A stretch of 64,000 nucleotides of DNA from Defluviimonas salinarum (GCF_026013545.1 NZ_JAPDOG010000021.1:1-64000); one strand, 5' to 3'. Positions 1 through 9,190 are shown, counted from the first letter of the stretch. The notes: generated by a model not told the origin, from the letters alone. Translations and numbers: made by a program.

Positions 1-192
1 ATTCGCATAGTGTCAACGCGACGGATACGGCATCGCCGCGGGGCGGCGATCGGTATGTTTCCTGGCCCTATCCCTCCCCGACCTGAAGGACGGGGTCTCC
101 CGGGCGTTTTGATGAATCCGAACCGGATCAGAAATGATCAGGTTCGGAAATGCGGCACTCCCGATGTCCTGGCCGTCGCTCCGGAACGCCGG
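1..192. other. Leading stretch without a recognised gene
   Basis: This covers the DNA before the stop codon of the first minus-strand gene. Short frames exist but none has a ribosome binding site or recognisable protein character. I see nothing else in it. Confidence 0.5.
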
Positions 193-984
193 CTACATCG
201 GAGCCGGGCCGTCCCGGAACTCGCGATCGGCGTCGAGCAGTTCCTCGAATGAGGCGGTTGTCCGACGGCGTTTTCCGCCATTCTGCAGCAGTTCCTCGAA
301 GGGATCCCGGGAAGGCGGACGGGGCGCGGCCTTGTCTGCGGCGAGCGCATCGATCGCTTCCCGGAACGGGTTCCTGTTCCGGAACTCGTCCAGCAGCGCC
401 GCGGTGGCGCCGAGGTCATGCGCCGGGCCTTCCAGGCCCACCCACCTGCCGAGCGGCGAGCCGGGTTCGATTGGCACGCCGTTTTCCCGGTGCCAGTTCA
501 GCTCGGCCTGGTGAAGCTTGTCCTCGCCGCTCTTCAGCGCCTCGTAGGCCACGATCGCCATGGCGGCGCCGGCGATTTCGACGATGCGGTCGGTGACCGC
601 GTCCCCGGCTTTGCCCCCGGCGAGGTCGAGCGGCCCCTTGCCCTCCGCGGCCGCCATTGCCCCGTAGACCTGGGCGGCATCCGCGTTCCCCATCATGGCC
701 GCATCGAGCAGCGCTTCGCGGGCCATCTCCTTCATCTGGTCCTGCAGGGGGGTGCCGAGCCGGTCGAAAAGCTTCCTGATCACCATTGGTGCGGCACCCC
801 AGAGATGGGCGGCATCCCGGTCCGGCAAGTCGCGAAGCCGTTCCGGCAGGAGATCGTGGATCTCGCGCAAGACCCGGCCGGCCTGCGGGAAACGTCCGGC
901 CAGACCGACCCCGTCGGACTTGCGGTGCCAGAACTCCCGCAGGATCCTGATCAGGGGGCTGTCGGTCTGTGCGGGCGCGGGCAT
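193..984 (-). CDS. Hypothetical protein, 263 aa
   Basis: I do not recognise this protein. The ATG at 984 was chosen over longer frames because AGGAGA lies directly upstream on the minus strand. The product looks soluble and mostly helical, with an Ala-rich middle (about residues 90-160) and no signal peptide or membrane segment. The C-terminus carries the short motif FEELL twice, separated by a basic stretch (GGKRRR), which could be a binding peptide or a small repeat. It is transcribed divergently from the LpxR-like gene, and the gap between them contains the TGCGAATA motif. Being a real gene is likely from the start context and coding character; function is unknown. Confidence 0.6.
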   Translation of the reverse strand: MPAPAQTDSPLIRILREFWHRKSDGVGLAGRFPQAGRVLREIHDLLPERLRDLPDRDAAHLWGAAPMVIRKLFDRLGTPLQDQMKEMAREALLDAAMMGNADAAQVYGAMAAAEGKGPLDLAGGKAGDAVTDRIVEIAGAAMAIVAYEALKSGEDKLHQAELNWHRENGVPIEPGSPLGRWVGLEGPAHDLGATAALLDEFRNRNPFREAIDALAADKAAPRPPSRDPFEELLQNGGKRRRTTASFEELLDADREFRDGPAPM

Positions 985-1072
985 GCATCTCTCCTGCCGA
1001 TATCTCGGCGAGAAACATGGAACCTTCCCCCGAAAACCGGAAGCACCATCCCGAAAGCTACGCCTGTGGATA

Positions 1073-1080
1073 TGCGAATA
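1073..1080 (+). promoter_or_regulatory. TGCGAATA motif before the LpxR-like gene
   Basis: TGTGGATATGCGAATAA is a copy of the recurrent replicon motif (core TGCGAAWA), about 65 bp before the ATG at 1146. The preceding TGTGGATA also resembles half of a DnaA box. The same composite TGTGGATATGCGAA recurs at 50690-50703. Confidence 0.5.
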
Positions 1081-1145
1081 ATGGAAATGGAAAATCTGGA
1101 GTGGCACGCCCTACGATGTCTCCATCAGTCACCCATGACTTCTCC

Positions 1146-2075
1146 ATGAAACTCGTTTCCCGCATCATTCTCGGCACCGCGATGGCGGCAACCGCCTTCA
1201 CCTCCCTTGTCAACATGGCCCGCGCCGAAGGCGGTCCGCTCGGCGTCTATGCCGGCGAGGCCTCGATCTTCGTCAACGACACGTTCGGTGACCGCCATGA
1301 CCGCTGGCGGACAGCCTCGTCTTCGCGGAGCTGGTTCTGGGATGAGAGCCTTCTGGGCAGGACCCTCGAGCTGCGCTTTCGCGACGAGATCATCTCGCCC
1401 TGGACGAAGACGAAGCAGGGTCCGGCCAATGACCGGATATACGCCAACGCGATCGGGCTTGGCGCCTTCACGCACGGATCCGCGGGCAGGCTCGATTACG
1501 TGCTCGGCGCCGAGATCCTCGTCACCGGCGACCAGACCGGCCTGTGGCATCTGCAGGGCGCGGTCCACGACGCCCTCGGCCTCGAGAAAGCCTATGACCC
1601 GAAGACGCGCAAGGACCGTCATCTCGAGAACGGGGTCCACGGCCTGGCGGCGGGCGAGGTCGCCATGGCTTACGATGCGGGGAACCACCGCCTGCGGCCG
1701 TATCTCGGCGCCGGGGTCGGTTACGAGAGCACGGTCACGGCCGGGGTCGACTATTTCCTCGGCCCCCTGGCGGGGGCCAGCCACCTGTCCCGCGACCCGG
1801 TGACCGGAACGCCCCTGGCCGGCGATCGCGACGCCACCGGCAACGGCTGGAGCCTCGTTGCCGGTCTTGACGCCACGCGGGTCTTCGACAGCATCTACCT
1901 GCCGTCCGACGGCGATGTGACGGCGACAAGGACGCGGCTCAGGGCGCGGGCCGGTATCCAGGCGGATCTCGGCCGGGTCAGCGTCTTCTTCGGCCAGGCC
2001 TGGCTGTCGGAGGAGTTCGTGACCCAGGCGGAGCCGCAGCGCACCGGCCTTCTCTCGGTCGACTTCCGCTTCTGA
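1146..2075 (+). CDS. LpxR-like (DUF2219) outer-membrane lipid A deacylase family protein, 309 aa
   Basis: LpxR enzymes are outer-membrane barrels that remove the 3'-acyloxyacyl group from lipid A. The ATG at 1146 gives a clean Sec signal peptide ending ARA at residue 27; an in-frame ATG at 1116 is possible but would put polar residues in front of the signal. After the signal come family hallmarks: VND near residues 43-45, DRWRTASSSRSW near 52-63, and QGAVHDALG further on, which match the LpxR catalytic Asn-Asp, Ser and His regions. The protein ends in DFRF, a terminal Phe typical of outer-membrane barrels. The assignment rests on motif recognition, not alignment. It lies beside a surface-type subtilisin, so the two may share the cell surface. 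A TGCGAATA motif lies upstream. Confidence 0.75.
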   Translation: MKLVSRIILGTAMAATAFTSLVNMARAEGGPLGVYAGEASIFVNDTFGDRHDRWRTASSSRSWFWDESLLGRTLELRFRDEIISPWTKTKQGPANDRIYANAIGLGAFTHGSAGRLDYVLGAEILVTGDQTGLWHLQGAVHDALGLEKAYDPKTRKDRHLENGVHGLAAGEVAMAYDAGNHRLRPYLGAGVGYESTVTAGVDYFLGPLAGASHLSRDPVTGTPLAGDRDATGNGWSLVAGLDATRVFDSIYLPSDGDVTATRTRLRARAGIQADLGRVSVFFGQAWLSEEFVTQAEPQRTGLLSVDFRF

Positions 2076-2107
2076 TCCGGCGCCGAACCCGCGATGATTG
2101 GGGATAA

Positions 2108-2115
2108 TGCGAAAA
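2108..2115 (+). promoter_or_regulatory. TGCGAAAA motif before the subtilisin gene
   Basis: GGGATAATGCGAAAAAG is a perfect TGCGAAAA core, about 60 bp before the ATG at 2177, in an AT-rich gap between two G+C-rich genes. Confidence 0.5.
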
Positions 2116-2176
2116 AGCGAATGAGAAAGCCAGTTTCAGACTGGTATCGTTGACCGAACGATCCGCCGGAGCGCCC

Positions 2177-4363
2177 ATGAGACACCAGGTCAGCCTTCTT
2201 GCCATCACCCTCTTCCTCGCCGCCTGCGGCGGGGAGGACGGCGGCGGGTCCGTGAACGTGCCGGCCGATCCTGCCCCGGCGCCGGTCAGCGACTGGCTCC
2301 GCGCCTTCGTCACCAGTTTCGACATGGAGGTGGTGCGCGCGGTGCGGCGCACGGCCGGACATCTCGCCAACGAGATGAGCTACACCCTCAATATCGCCAG
2401 TCACCCCACGCTCGACGGAAGCGTCACGATCACGTCGAACCCGCTCCGCGCCGCGCGGGTGGATCATGCTCATTCAACCGGGCTCACTGGCAAGGGGCAG
2501 GTCATCTCGATCATCGACGACGGCATTCTCGCGAGCCACGAGCAGTTCGACGGCAAGGTGATCCACCTCAGCGGAACCCCGGCCGGCGCGCGGCACGGAA
2601 CCATGGTCGCCTCCGTCGCGGCCGGCAACGGCGCGAAGGGGGGTACGATCGGCGTGGCGCCTGGCGCCGATCTCCATATCGGCCATATCGATTATACCCG
2701 CAGCATCGACTGGCGGGATCTCGCGGGCCATTTCGACGATGCCCGCAGCCTCGGTGCCATCGTTTCCAACAATTCCTGGTCGACCACCGACTCGACCTAT
2801 GCGAACACCGAAATCAAGAGCACCTTCTCCTCGGGCGCGCGGGCCACCTATCTCGCCGCGATGCGAAGGTTCGCGCAGGGCGGTGTCATCATCTTCACGG
2901 TCGGCAACGACTACCACGCCACGAGCGCGCCCGCCTCCGCAGCCCTGGCCGTCGCCTTTCCGGACCTGGAGACGAGCTACCTCTCGGTCGTTAACGCGAT
3001 CCCGGTCTTCGATGAGGAGAGGATCCTCTCGGCGACCCGGGTCTCCGCGGCCTGTCTCGAGACCGCTCGTTACTGCCTGACCGCCAATGGCCAATACATC
3101 GTGGCGCAGAATACGGGAGACGCCGATTACCATCTCGGCAGCGGATCCTCCTTCGCGGCACCCCAGGTCGCGGGCGCGATCGCGCTTCTGGCCGAAGCCT
3201 TTCCCGACCTTACGGCGCAACAGCTCCGCGCCCGCCTGATCGTGACCGCCGACAACGGATTCTTCACACCGACCGGGTCCGTCACGTTCGCCGGCGGGAT
3301 CAGCCACGGCTACAACGAGGAATTCGGTCACGGGTTCATCAACCTGCGCGACGCGCTCCTGCCGATCGGCGGCGCCGCGGTCCCCGTCGCCGGCTCCACG
3401 GACATGATCGCGGCCGGGACGGCGGCGATCTCCGGCGGCGCCCTGACCGGCAACTCGGCCGAGGCCGCGTTGTCGAAGGCGACCGTCATCGCCATCGACA
3501 GGATGGACGGGGTGTTCCGCTCGGATGCCGGAATGCTCGCGGCGACGAGCGCCCCGGCCGACCTGGCGGAGGCACGCCTTGCGGCGATCTCGCCGGCAAG
3601 CCTCGAGTTTTCCCGGGCCTCACTCGTTGCCGGCGTCGAGGGTAGGGGTGGCTACGCGCCCGGCAACGGCCTTACCCCTGACCTCACCGCGATGGAGCTT
3701 TCCGGCCGCCGCGAGATGACGGTGCTGGCGGACGGTGACGCGCGGCTCTCGCTCATCGGCCTCGATGGGGAAAGCGCCGGCTTCGGTTTCGCGCGCGGCG
3801 TCGAGGCCGGCGCCGGCAGGTTCGAGCTCGGGATCTCCGCGCTCCATGAGCGGGGCGGCGTGCTCGGCATCACCGCGCCCGGCTACGAGGACGGCATCCA
3901 GGGCCGCTCGGGATCGGTTGCGTTCGGCTATGCCGGGCGGATCGGCCAGGCGACCGGGATCCGTCTCGAGGGTGAGATCGGCATGGCTGATGGCCGCGGC
4001 GCCGGCATGATCACGGCCATCGACAACCTGCGCTACGACCGGATCCGGTTCTCGCTCGACCGGGCGGACGTGCTGTCAGGCGGCGATGTCCTCACCCTCT
4101 TCGCCGGACGGCCCGCGGGCGTCAGCGGCGGTCACGCGATGATGGATCTTCCGGTTGCCAGTTCGGCCGATGGCGCCGTCTTCCAGAGGACCGGCGTCGG
4201 GCTCGCGCCGGAGGCGCGACAGCTCGATATCGGGCTTGAATACGCGGCCGCGGTCGGCCGTGGCACCGAGCTGAGCCTCGGGCTGACCGCGAGCCGGAAC
4301 CACGGCCATCGGGCCGGCGTCGAAAACGTCTCGGCGATGGCCGGCATCGCGGTCCGGTTCTGA
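2177..4363 (+). CDS. S8 subtilisin-like serine protease with lipoprotein signal and barrel-like C-terminus, 728 aa
   Basis: The ATG at 2177 begins a signal peptide ending in the lipobox LAAC (Cys at residue 17), so export and lipidation are predicted. The catalytic triad of family S8 is visible: Asp114 in SIIDDGI, His140 in ARHGTMVA, and Ser325 in GSGSSFAAPQ; VGND before the Ser looks like the oxyanion-hole Asn region. Residues from about 400 to the end are Gly-rich and beta-like and finish VRF, as autotransporter or barrel domains do. Lipobox plus S8 plus C-terminal barrel is the architecture of Neisseria NalP/AspA, which processes surface proteins; that comparison is inference. It directly follows the LpxR-like gene and has its own TGCGAAAA motif. 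Confidence 0.85.
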   Translation: MRHQVSLLAITLFLAACGGEDGGGSVNVPADPAPAPVSDWLRAFVTSFDMEVVRAVRRTAGHLANEMSYTLNIASHPTLDGSVTITSNPLRAARVDHAHSTGLTGKGQVISIIDDGILASHEQFDGKVIHLSGTPAGARHGTMVASVAAGNGAKGGTIGVAPGADLHIGHIDYTRSIDWRDLAGHFDDARSLGAIVSNNSWSTTDSTYANTEIKSTFSSGARATYLAAMRRFAQGGVIIFTVGNDYHATSAPASAALAVAFPDLETSYLSVVNAIPVFDEERILSATRVSAACLETARYCLTANGQYIVAQNTGDADYHLGSGSSFAAPQVAGAIALLAEAFPDLTAQQLRARLIVTADNGFFTPTGSVTFAGGISHGYNEEFGHGFINLRDALLPIGGAAVPVAGSTDMIAAGTAAISGGALTGNSAEAALSKATVIAIDRMDGVFRSDAGMLAATSAPADLAEARLAAISPASLEFSRASLVAGVEGRGGYAPGNGLTPDLTAMELSGRREMTVLADGDARLSLIGLDGESAGFGFARGVEAGAGRFELGISALHERGGVLGITAPGYEDGIQGRSGSVAFGYAGRIGQATGIRLEGEIGMADGRGAGMITAIDNLRYDRIRFSLDRADVLSGGDVLTLFAGRPAGVSGGHAMMDLPVASSADGAVFQRTGVGLAPEARQLDIGLEYAAAVGRGTELSLGLTASRNHGHRAGVENVSAMAGIAVRF

Positions 4364-4430
4364 TAATCACCATATCTGGTGGGCGAACTGATGCGCGCGA
4401 CTCCCTGTTGCGTTTTTTTCGAGAGACCTA

Positions 4431-4481
4431 TTTTCGCATTGCGGATTTTCGCGGCCGTGAGTAATGTGGATTTTGCGAAAA
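4431..4481 (+). promoter_or_regulatory. Motif cluster before nrdJ
   Basis: TTTTCGCA on the minus sense at 4431-4438, TTTTCGC at 4446-4452 and TGCGAAAA at 4474-4481 lie about 100 bp before the nrdJ start. I looked for a cobalamin riboswitch B12 box in this leader and did not see one. Confidence 0.45.
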
Positions 4482-4580
4482 AAAGACGTGCGCCAGCGCG
4501 GCGCCGCCCGCCAGAATATCCAGCAGCCCTCCCGCCCGGGAGGGTCCTTTCGTCAAGGACGGACCGAAGGATTGACCCTC

Positions 4581-6899
4581 ATGTTTGACAGCCTCGCCTC
4601 GGGGACCGATACCCGTTTCGCCAACAAGATTTCCCATCAGATCTGGGACATGAAATACCGGATGAAGGAGGCCGACGGCACGCCGGTCGACCTGACCGTT
4701 GAGGACACATGGCGCCGCATCGCCCGTGCCCTTGCCTCGGTCGAGAAGGATCCCGGCCAGTGGGAGGACCGCTTCTACGCCGCGCTTGAGGATTTCAAGT
4801 ACCTCCCCGCCGGCCGCATCACCGCCGGCGCCGGCACCGGCCGCGCGGTCACGCTCTTCAACTGCTTCGTCATGGGAACGATCCCGGATTCGATGACCGG
4901 GATCTTCGACAACCTCAAGGAGGCCGCGCTGACGATGCAGCAGGGCGGCGGCATCGGCTACGACTTCTCGACGATCCGGCCGAAGGGCGCGGAGGTGAAG
5001 GGTGTGGCCGCGGATGCCTCGGGCCCGCTCTCGTTCATGGACGTCTGGGACGCGATGTGCCGCACCATCATGTCGGCGGGTTCGCGGCGCGGTGCGATGA
5101 TGGCGACGATGCGCTGCGACCATCCTGATATCGAGGCCTTCATCGAGGCCAAGCGCGATCCGCTGCGCCTGCGCATGTTCAACCTCTCGGTCCTCGTCAC
5201 CGACACGTTCATGGAGGCCGTGAAGGCCGACGGCTCCTGGGATCTCGTCTTCAAGGGCAGGGTCTACAAGACCGTCGAGGCGCGCGGCCTGTGGGACAAG
5301 ATCATGCGCGCGACCTTCGGCTATGCCGAGCCCGGCGTGATCTTCATCGACCGTATCAACAAGATGAACAACCTCGGCTACCTCGAGACCATCTCCGCGA
5401 CCAATCCTTGCGGCGAGCAGCCCCTGCCTCCCTACGGCGCCTGCCTGCTCGGCTCGATCAACCTCGCGCGCCTCGTGAAGAACCCGTTCACGCCCGAGGC
5501 CGAGATCGACCTCGGGGCGCTCGACGAGCTCGTGCGAACGGCCGTCAGGATGATGGACAACGTCGTCGATGCCTCGCGTTTCCCGCTCCCGCAGCAGGAG
5601 GCGGAGGCGAAAGCCAAGCGCCGCATCGGCCTTGGCGTCACCGGCCTTGCCGACGCGCTTCTCCTCGTCGGTCTCCGCTACGGCTCGGAAGAGGCGGCCG
5701 TCCGGACCGAGACCTGGATGAAGGCGATTGCGCGATCCTCGTATCTCGCCTCGGTCGATCTCGCGAAGGAGAAGGGAGCCTTCCAGTTCTTCGACGCCGA
5801 GAAATATCTCGCCTCCGGCAACATGATGCAGATGGACGACGATGTCCGGGCAGCGGTCCGCGAGCACGGCATCCGCAACGCGCTCCTGACCTCGATCGCG
5901 CCCACCGGCACGATCAGCCTTTATGCCGGCAATGTCTCGTCCGGGATCGAGCCGGTCTTCGCCTATGCCTACAAGCGAAAGGTGCTGCTCCCTGACGGCA
6001 GCCGCACCGAGGAGGAGGTCGTAGACTACGCCGTCCAGCTCTGGCGCGAGCTGCACGGCGACGCGCCCTTGCCGGCCCACTTCGTGAGCGCCCAGACGCT
6101 CGCGCCCCTCGATCATGTGCGCATGCAGGCCGCGGCCCAGAAGTGGATCGACTCGTCGATCTCGAAGACGATCAACTGCCCCGAGGACATCTCTTTCGAG
6201 GATTTCGTGGAAATCTACATGGCCGCCTTCGATGCCGGCTGCAAGGGCTGCACGACCTACCGCCCGAACGAGGTGACCGGGTCTGTGCTGTCGGTCGAGA
6301 CTGCGAAAAAGGAAGAACAGAAGCCGGCCGCCCTGCTGCCGCGCGACCTCTCCCATCCGATGCCGCGGCATGAGGCGCTCGAAGGGCGCACCTACAAGCT
6401 GAAATGGGAAGAGAACGCCTATTACATCACCGTCAACGACATCCTGGATGAGGCCGGCGTGCGGCGCCCCTTCGAGGTGTTCATCAACACGAAGGATGTC
6501 GCGGCGCAGTCCTGGATCGCGGCCTTGACCCTGATGATCTCGGCCGTCTTCCGCCGCGGCGGCGATGTCTCATTCGTCGCCGAGGAACTCCAGGGCGTGT
6601 TCGATGCCCGCGGCGGCCAGTTCCTGCCCGGCAAGGGCTACGTCAAGTCGCTCGTCGCCGCGATCGGGGACGTGATCGACGGCCACATGCGCGAGATCGG
6701 CTTCATCGCCGGCGGCCGCAAGCTCACCAAGGCCGAGCTCGCCGAGGCGAAGGCGGCGGGGCAGGGTGCGGCAGCGGTCCCGGATCTCGGCCGCGCCAGG
6801 GCGCAGCGCGACGGTTGCCCGGATTACGGCAATTGCGACGTCGTGGTGGAGAACGGCTGCAAGACCTGCAAGCAGTGCGGCTGGTCGGCCTGCAGCTGA
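4581..6899 (+). CDS. nrdJ: Vitamin B12-dependent (class II) ribonucleotide reductase, 772 aa
   Basis: This enzyme reduces ribonucleotides to deoxyribonucleotides in the cytoplasm, using adenosylcobalamin to make the thiyl radical. The start at 4581 (MFDSLASGTD) was preferred to the upstream frame because the leader is not protein-like and a GAAGG sequence precedes it. Visible hallmarks are Cys95 in NCFV (redox-active Cys), Asn275-Cys277-Glu279 in NPCGEQ (radical and proton-transfer residues), the phosphate-binding LLTSIAPTGTISL, and a Cys-rich C-terminus (CKTCKQCGWSAC) that re-reduces the active site. The size is normal for the shorter NrdJ class. The left end of a Tn7-like element lies 20 bp after its stop codon, so the conserved 3' end of nrdJ may be the attachment target. 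Confidence 0.95.
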   Translation: MFDSLASGTDTRFANKISHQIWDMKYRMKEADGTPVDLTVEDTWRRIARALASVEKDPGQWEDRFYAALEDFKYLPAGRITAGAGTGRAVTLFNCFVMGTIPDSMTGIFDNLKEAALTMQQGGGIGYDFSTIRPKGAEVKGVAADASGPLSFMDVWDAMCRTIMSAGSRRGAMMATMRCDHPDIEAFIEAKRDPLRLRMFNLSVLVTDTFMEAVKADGSWDLVFKGRVYKTVEARGLWDKIMRATFGYAEPGVIFIDRINKMNNLGYLETISATNPCGEQPLPPYGACLLGSINLARLVKNPFTPEAEIDLGALDELVRTAVRMMDNVVDASRFPLPQQEAEAKAKRRIGLGVTGLADALLLVGLRYGSEEAAVRTETWMKAIARSSYLASVDLAKEKGAFQFFDAEKYLASGNMMQMDDDVRAAVREHGIRNALLTSIAPTGTISLYAGNVSSGIEPVFAYAYKRKVLLPDGSRTEEEVVDYAVQLWRELHGDAPLPAHFVSAQTLAPLDHVRMQAAAQKWIDSSISKTINCPEDISFEDFVEIYMAAFDAGCKGCTTYRPNEVTGSVLSVETAKKEEQKPAALLPRDLSHPMPRHEALEGRTYKLKWEENAYYITVNDILDEAGVRRPFEVFINTKDVAAQSWIAALTLMISAVFRRGGDVSFVAEELQGVFDARGGQFLPGKGYVKSLVAAIGDVIDGHMREIGFIAGGRKLTKAELAEAKAAGQGAAAVPDLGRARAQRDGCPDYGNCDVVVENGCKTCKQCGWSACS

Positions 6900-6919
6900 T
6901 GAATGGCCGGTGGCTGGCC

Positions 6920-6990
6920 TGTGGATTCGGGCATAAATCTGCCAAACGGGTGGTCATCTCTGCCAAAAAACCGGGAAAACCTTGCCAAGA
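6920..6990 (+). repeat. Left end of the Tn7-like element with three putative TnsB sites
   Basis: The end begins TGTGG at 6920. CTGCCAAA occurs at 6939-6946 and 6960-6967 and CTTGCCAA at 6981-6988, spaced 21-22 bp, which is the size of a Tn7 TnsB-binding unit. The same words occur inverted at the right end. Confidence 0.7.
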
Positions 6991-7450
6991 CCGAACGCAG
7001 TCGGTTTGCGCGGGCGATCGGCACGGGGGCGTCCACATCGCGGCGCAGGGCGTAACCACGATGGACCGGATGCGGGTCGCTCTGCGCGCCTGCCTGTGGA
7101 TGAAAGATCAGGCGCAAGCTCCCGCCATGCACTCCGTCCTTTTGGGGGAGCAAGGCGAAATCCGCTCCGGTGCGGCATCGGGTCAGCCGTATCGCGCGAT
7201 TGCGCCCTTTACGAATGGGGGCGTTGCCCGGCAGATGCACATGCCGGTAATCGGGTCTCGTTACGGACCGCTCGGCAGCGCGGCGCGATAATCGCCATCA
7301 TCGGCCGGCGACGCCGAATAGAGGTCGGCACCCGTCTTGATCGAAGAAGACCTCGATCCGCTTGCATTAGGGGAGTGACCTGGTCGAGGTGAAAGTTGGC
7401 GATTGCAGCCTCAACCCGGCCCGGGTGAACCTCTTCCCGAGACTTCACAT
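6991..7450. other. Gene-free stretch inside the left end
   Basis: About 460 bp between the left-end repeats and the stop codon of gspK. No frame here has a ribosome binding site or recognisable protein, and I saw no tRNA-like or terminator structure. Confidence 0.5.
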
Positions 7451-8188
7451 CTAGCGCATGTCCAGGATGCGCGCGCCGCGTTCGGAGCCCGGCACATGAA
7501 TCGTGCCCGACAAGACCGGCGCGCCGTCAGCCGCAATGGCGGTCACCAGATAGTTCACGCCCGACGGTGCCGATGCCAGCGCTTGCGGTACCCGCGGGAC
7601 CAGCGTGTCGCGGCCCTGAGCCTCCTGCCCCGTGACGATCCGCAGGAGATCCACCGGGGCGTGTTCGGCCGAAATGCCGGGCCGACCCGAATGCACGGTT
7701 GCAACCGTAGTGAGATCGGGCTCCGCCGAGCGTTCGAGTCCGGTGATCCGGTAGAGGTCGTCGACGCGCGCGAGCCTGCGGCCCGAGCGCCGCCAGTCCC
7801 GGTAGCGACGTTCCATCTCCGCCGCTTCGGCGGCGTCATCGGCAAGGGCCGCGAAGAGCAGGGCGCGCAGTTCCGGAGAGGACGTGTTGAGGTCGACGAG
7901 CCCGCCGGCATCCTGCAGGATCAGGGTCCAGTCTTCGCCGGCCACGGTCACGCGCAGAGGTCCGGAAGCGTCGGGCGTCGCTCGTTTCCAGTCGAGCGCA
8001 AGGCCGAGCAAGGACGCCTGAACCGCGTTCCGGGTGTTGAGTGTTCGTTCGGCGCGGTTCGCCTGCAGCCGTGCCATGACCCGGTCGCCGACCACCGACG
8101 CCAACACGGTCAGGATCGCGAGAGATCCGAGAACGACGATCAGGGCGAAGCCCGACTTGCGCTTGGACGAGGAGCCTGTGCATATCAT
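7451..8188 (-). CDS. gspK: Type II secretion minor pseudopilin GspK, 245 aa
   Basis: GspK caps the tip of the T2SS pseudopilus with GspI and GspJ. The N-terminus has the prepilin signal KSGFALIVVLGSLAI followed by a hydrophobic helix. The position-5 Glu of other pseudopilins is replaced here by Val, as is usual for GspK. The sequence LQDAGGLVDLNTSS around residues 90-105 is the characteristic GspK segment before its helix-hairpin-helix region. At 245 aa it is shorter than typical GspK (about 300 aa). It is transcribed away from gspO-gspG and is separated from the main gsp operon. No clear ribosome binding site is seen. Confidence 0.8.
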   Translation of the reverse strand: MICTGSSSKRKSGFALIVVLGSLAILTVLASVVGDRVMARLQANRAERTLNTRNAVQASLLGLALDWKRATPDASGPLRVTVAGEDWTLILQDAGGLVDLNTSSPELRALLFAALADDAAEAAEMERRYRDWRRSGRRLARVDDLYRITGLERSAEPDLTTVATVHSGRPGISAEHAPVDLLRIVTGQEAQGRDTLVPRVPQALASAPSGVNYLVTAIAADGAPVLSGTIHVPGSERGARILDMR

Positions 8189-8225
8189 GGGCGCAAGCTA
8201 GAGCGCATCGTGCGGGTTTGAAACA

Positions 8226-8759
8226 TTGAAGTCACTGACATTGGTCGCGATTCACGTTTTGGCCTATGGTGCGGTCACACTGATCTCCGGCCATCATCCG
8301 AGCGCTCCGGAACTGGTCTTCGCAGGTCTTCTGATCTGGATGAGTACCATTGATATTGTCCGGTTCGAGATCCCGGACCTCGCGGTGGCGCTGCTCGTCG
8401 TCACGGGGGTGCTCGACGCCTGTGCCGCCGCGCCGTCGGCCTGGCCGGATCGCGTCATCGGGATCGCCTTCTGGCCCGCGGCATTCTGGACGGTTGCCGC
8501 CGGCTTTCGGCGATTGCGGGGATACGACGGGCTGGGGCTCGGCGACGTGAAGCTCGTCGCCGGCCTCGCCGCCTGGATCGGATTTTTGGGCATGAACACC
8601 GTCGTCATGGCCGCGGCGGTCGCGGGCGCCGCGACGCTCGGCGCGGGCCTCGCCGCCCGCCGCGGACAATCGGCGTTGACTGTGCAATCGGCGGTTGCTT
8701 TCGGGCCATTCCTTTGTCTTTCTGCGTGGGCGGTCAGAATGAACGGGAGCATGGGATGA
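8226..8759 (+). CDS. gspO: Prepilin peptidase (A24 family), short form, 177 aa
   Basis: This membrane aspartyl protease cleaves the leader peptides of the pseudopilins. The two catalytic aspartates are visible: Asp43 in the IDIVRFEIPD segment and Asp107 in GLGLGDVKL. Several hydrophobic segments fit a multi-pass inner-membrane protein. It lacks the N-terminal zinc-binding methyltransferase half of PilD/GspO, so it may process without N-methylation, like CpaA/TadV-type enzymes. The apparent start is TTG at 8226 with no strong ribosome binding site, so the start is uncertain. Its stop overlaps the gspG start (ATGA), so the two are translationally coupled. Confidence 0.85.
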   Translation: MKSLTLVAIHVLAYGAVTLISGHHPSAPELVFAGLLIWMSTIDIVRFEIPDLAVALLVVTGVLDACAAAPSAWPDRVIGIAFWPAAFWTVAAGFRRLRGYDGLGLGDVKLVAGLAAWIGFLGMNTVVMAAAVAGAATLGAGLAARRGQSALTVQSAVAFGPFLCLSAWAVRMNGSMG

Positions 8760-9190
8760 TCCGAACGACGAAGCGCGGCACGTGGGGACGGAACGCAGGG
8801 CTGACGATTCTCGAGATTCTCGTCGTCCTCGCGATCATCGCCATGGTGGCGGCAGTTGCCGGCCCCCGCGTGATCTCCTACCTCGGGCGCGCGAAGTCCG
8901 AAACGGCGGCGTTGCAGATCAAGAGCCTCGGCAATGCGGTGCAACTCTACTACATTGATCTCGGACGCTACCCGACCGATGCCGAGGGGCTGGGCGCGCT
9001 CGCTGCGGCGCCGGCCGGCGCCGAAGGCTGGAACGGTCCCTATATCACGACCGCGGCCGGGTTGAGCGATCCCTGGGGGCGGGACTATCTCTACGCGGCA
9101 CTGGACGATGCCAAGGGGTTCTCGATCCGGTCCCTGGGCCGGGACGGCCGCGACGGCGGTGCCGGCGAGGATGCCGATCTGAGTTTCTAA
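8756..9190 (+). CDS. gspG: Type II secretion major pseudopilin GspG, 144 aa
   Basis: GspG builds the shaft of the periplasmic pseudopilus. The ATG at 8756 overlaps the gspO stop. A prepilin leader ends at Gly15, followed by LTILEILVVLAIIAMVAAVA with the conserved Glu at position +5. The globular part has the family features QLYYIDLGRYPTDAEGL, WNGPYI and DPWGRDYLYA, and the calcium-site region near the C-terminus (DGRDGGAGEDAD). Length is normal for the family. It converges on gspJ with a 4-bp overlap of the ends. Confidence 0.95.
   Translation: MIRTTKRGTWGRNAGLTILEILVVLAIIAMVAAVAGPRVISYLGRAKSETAALQIKSLGNAVQLYYIDLGRYPTDAEGLGALAAAPAGAEGWNGPYITTAAGLSDPWGRDYLYAALDDAKGFSIRSLGRDGRDGGAGEDADLSF

Noticed and set aside
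4364-4580. Cobalamin riboswitch before nrdJ
   Set aside because: No B12 box or typical long folded leader could be recognised.
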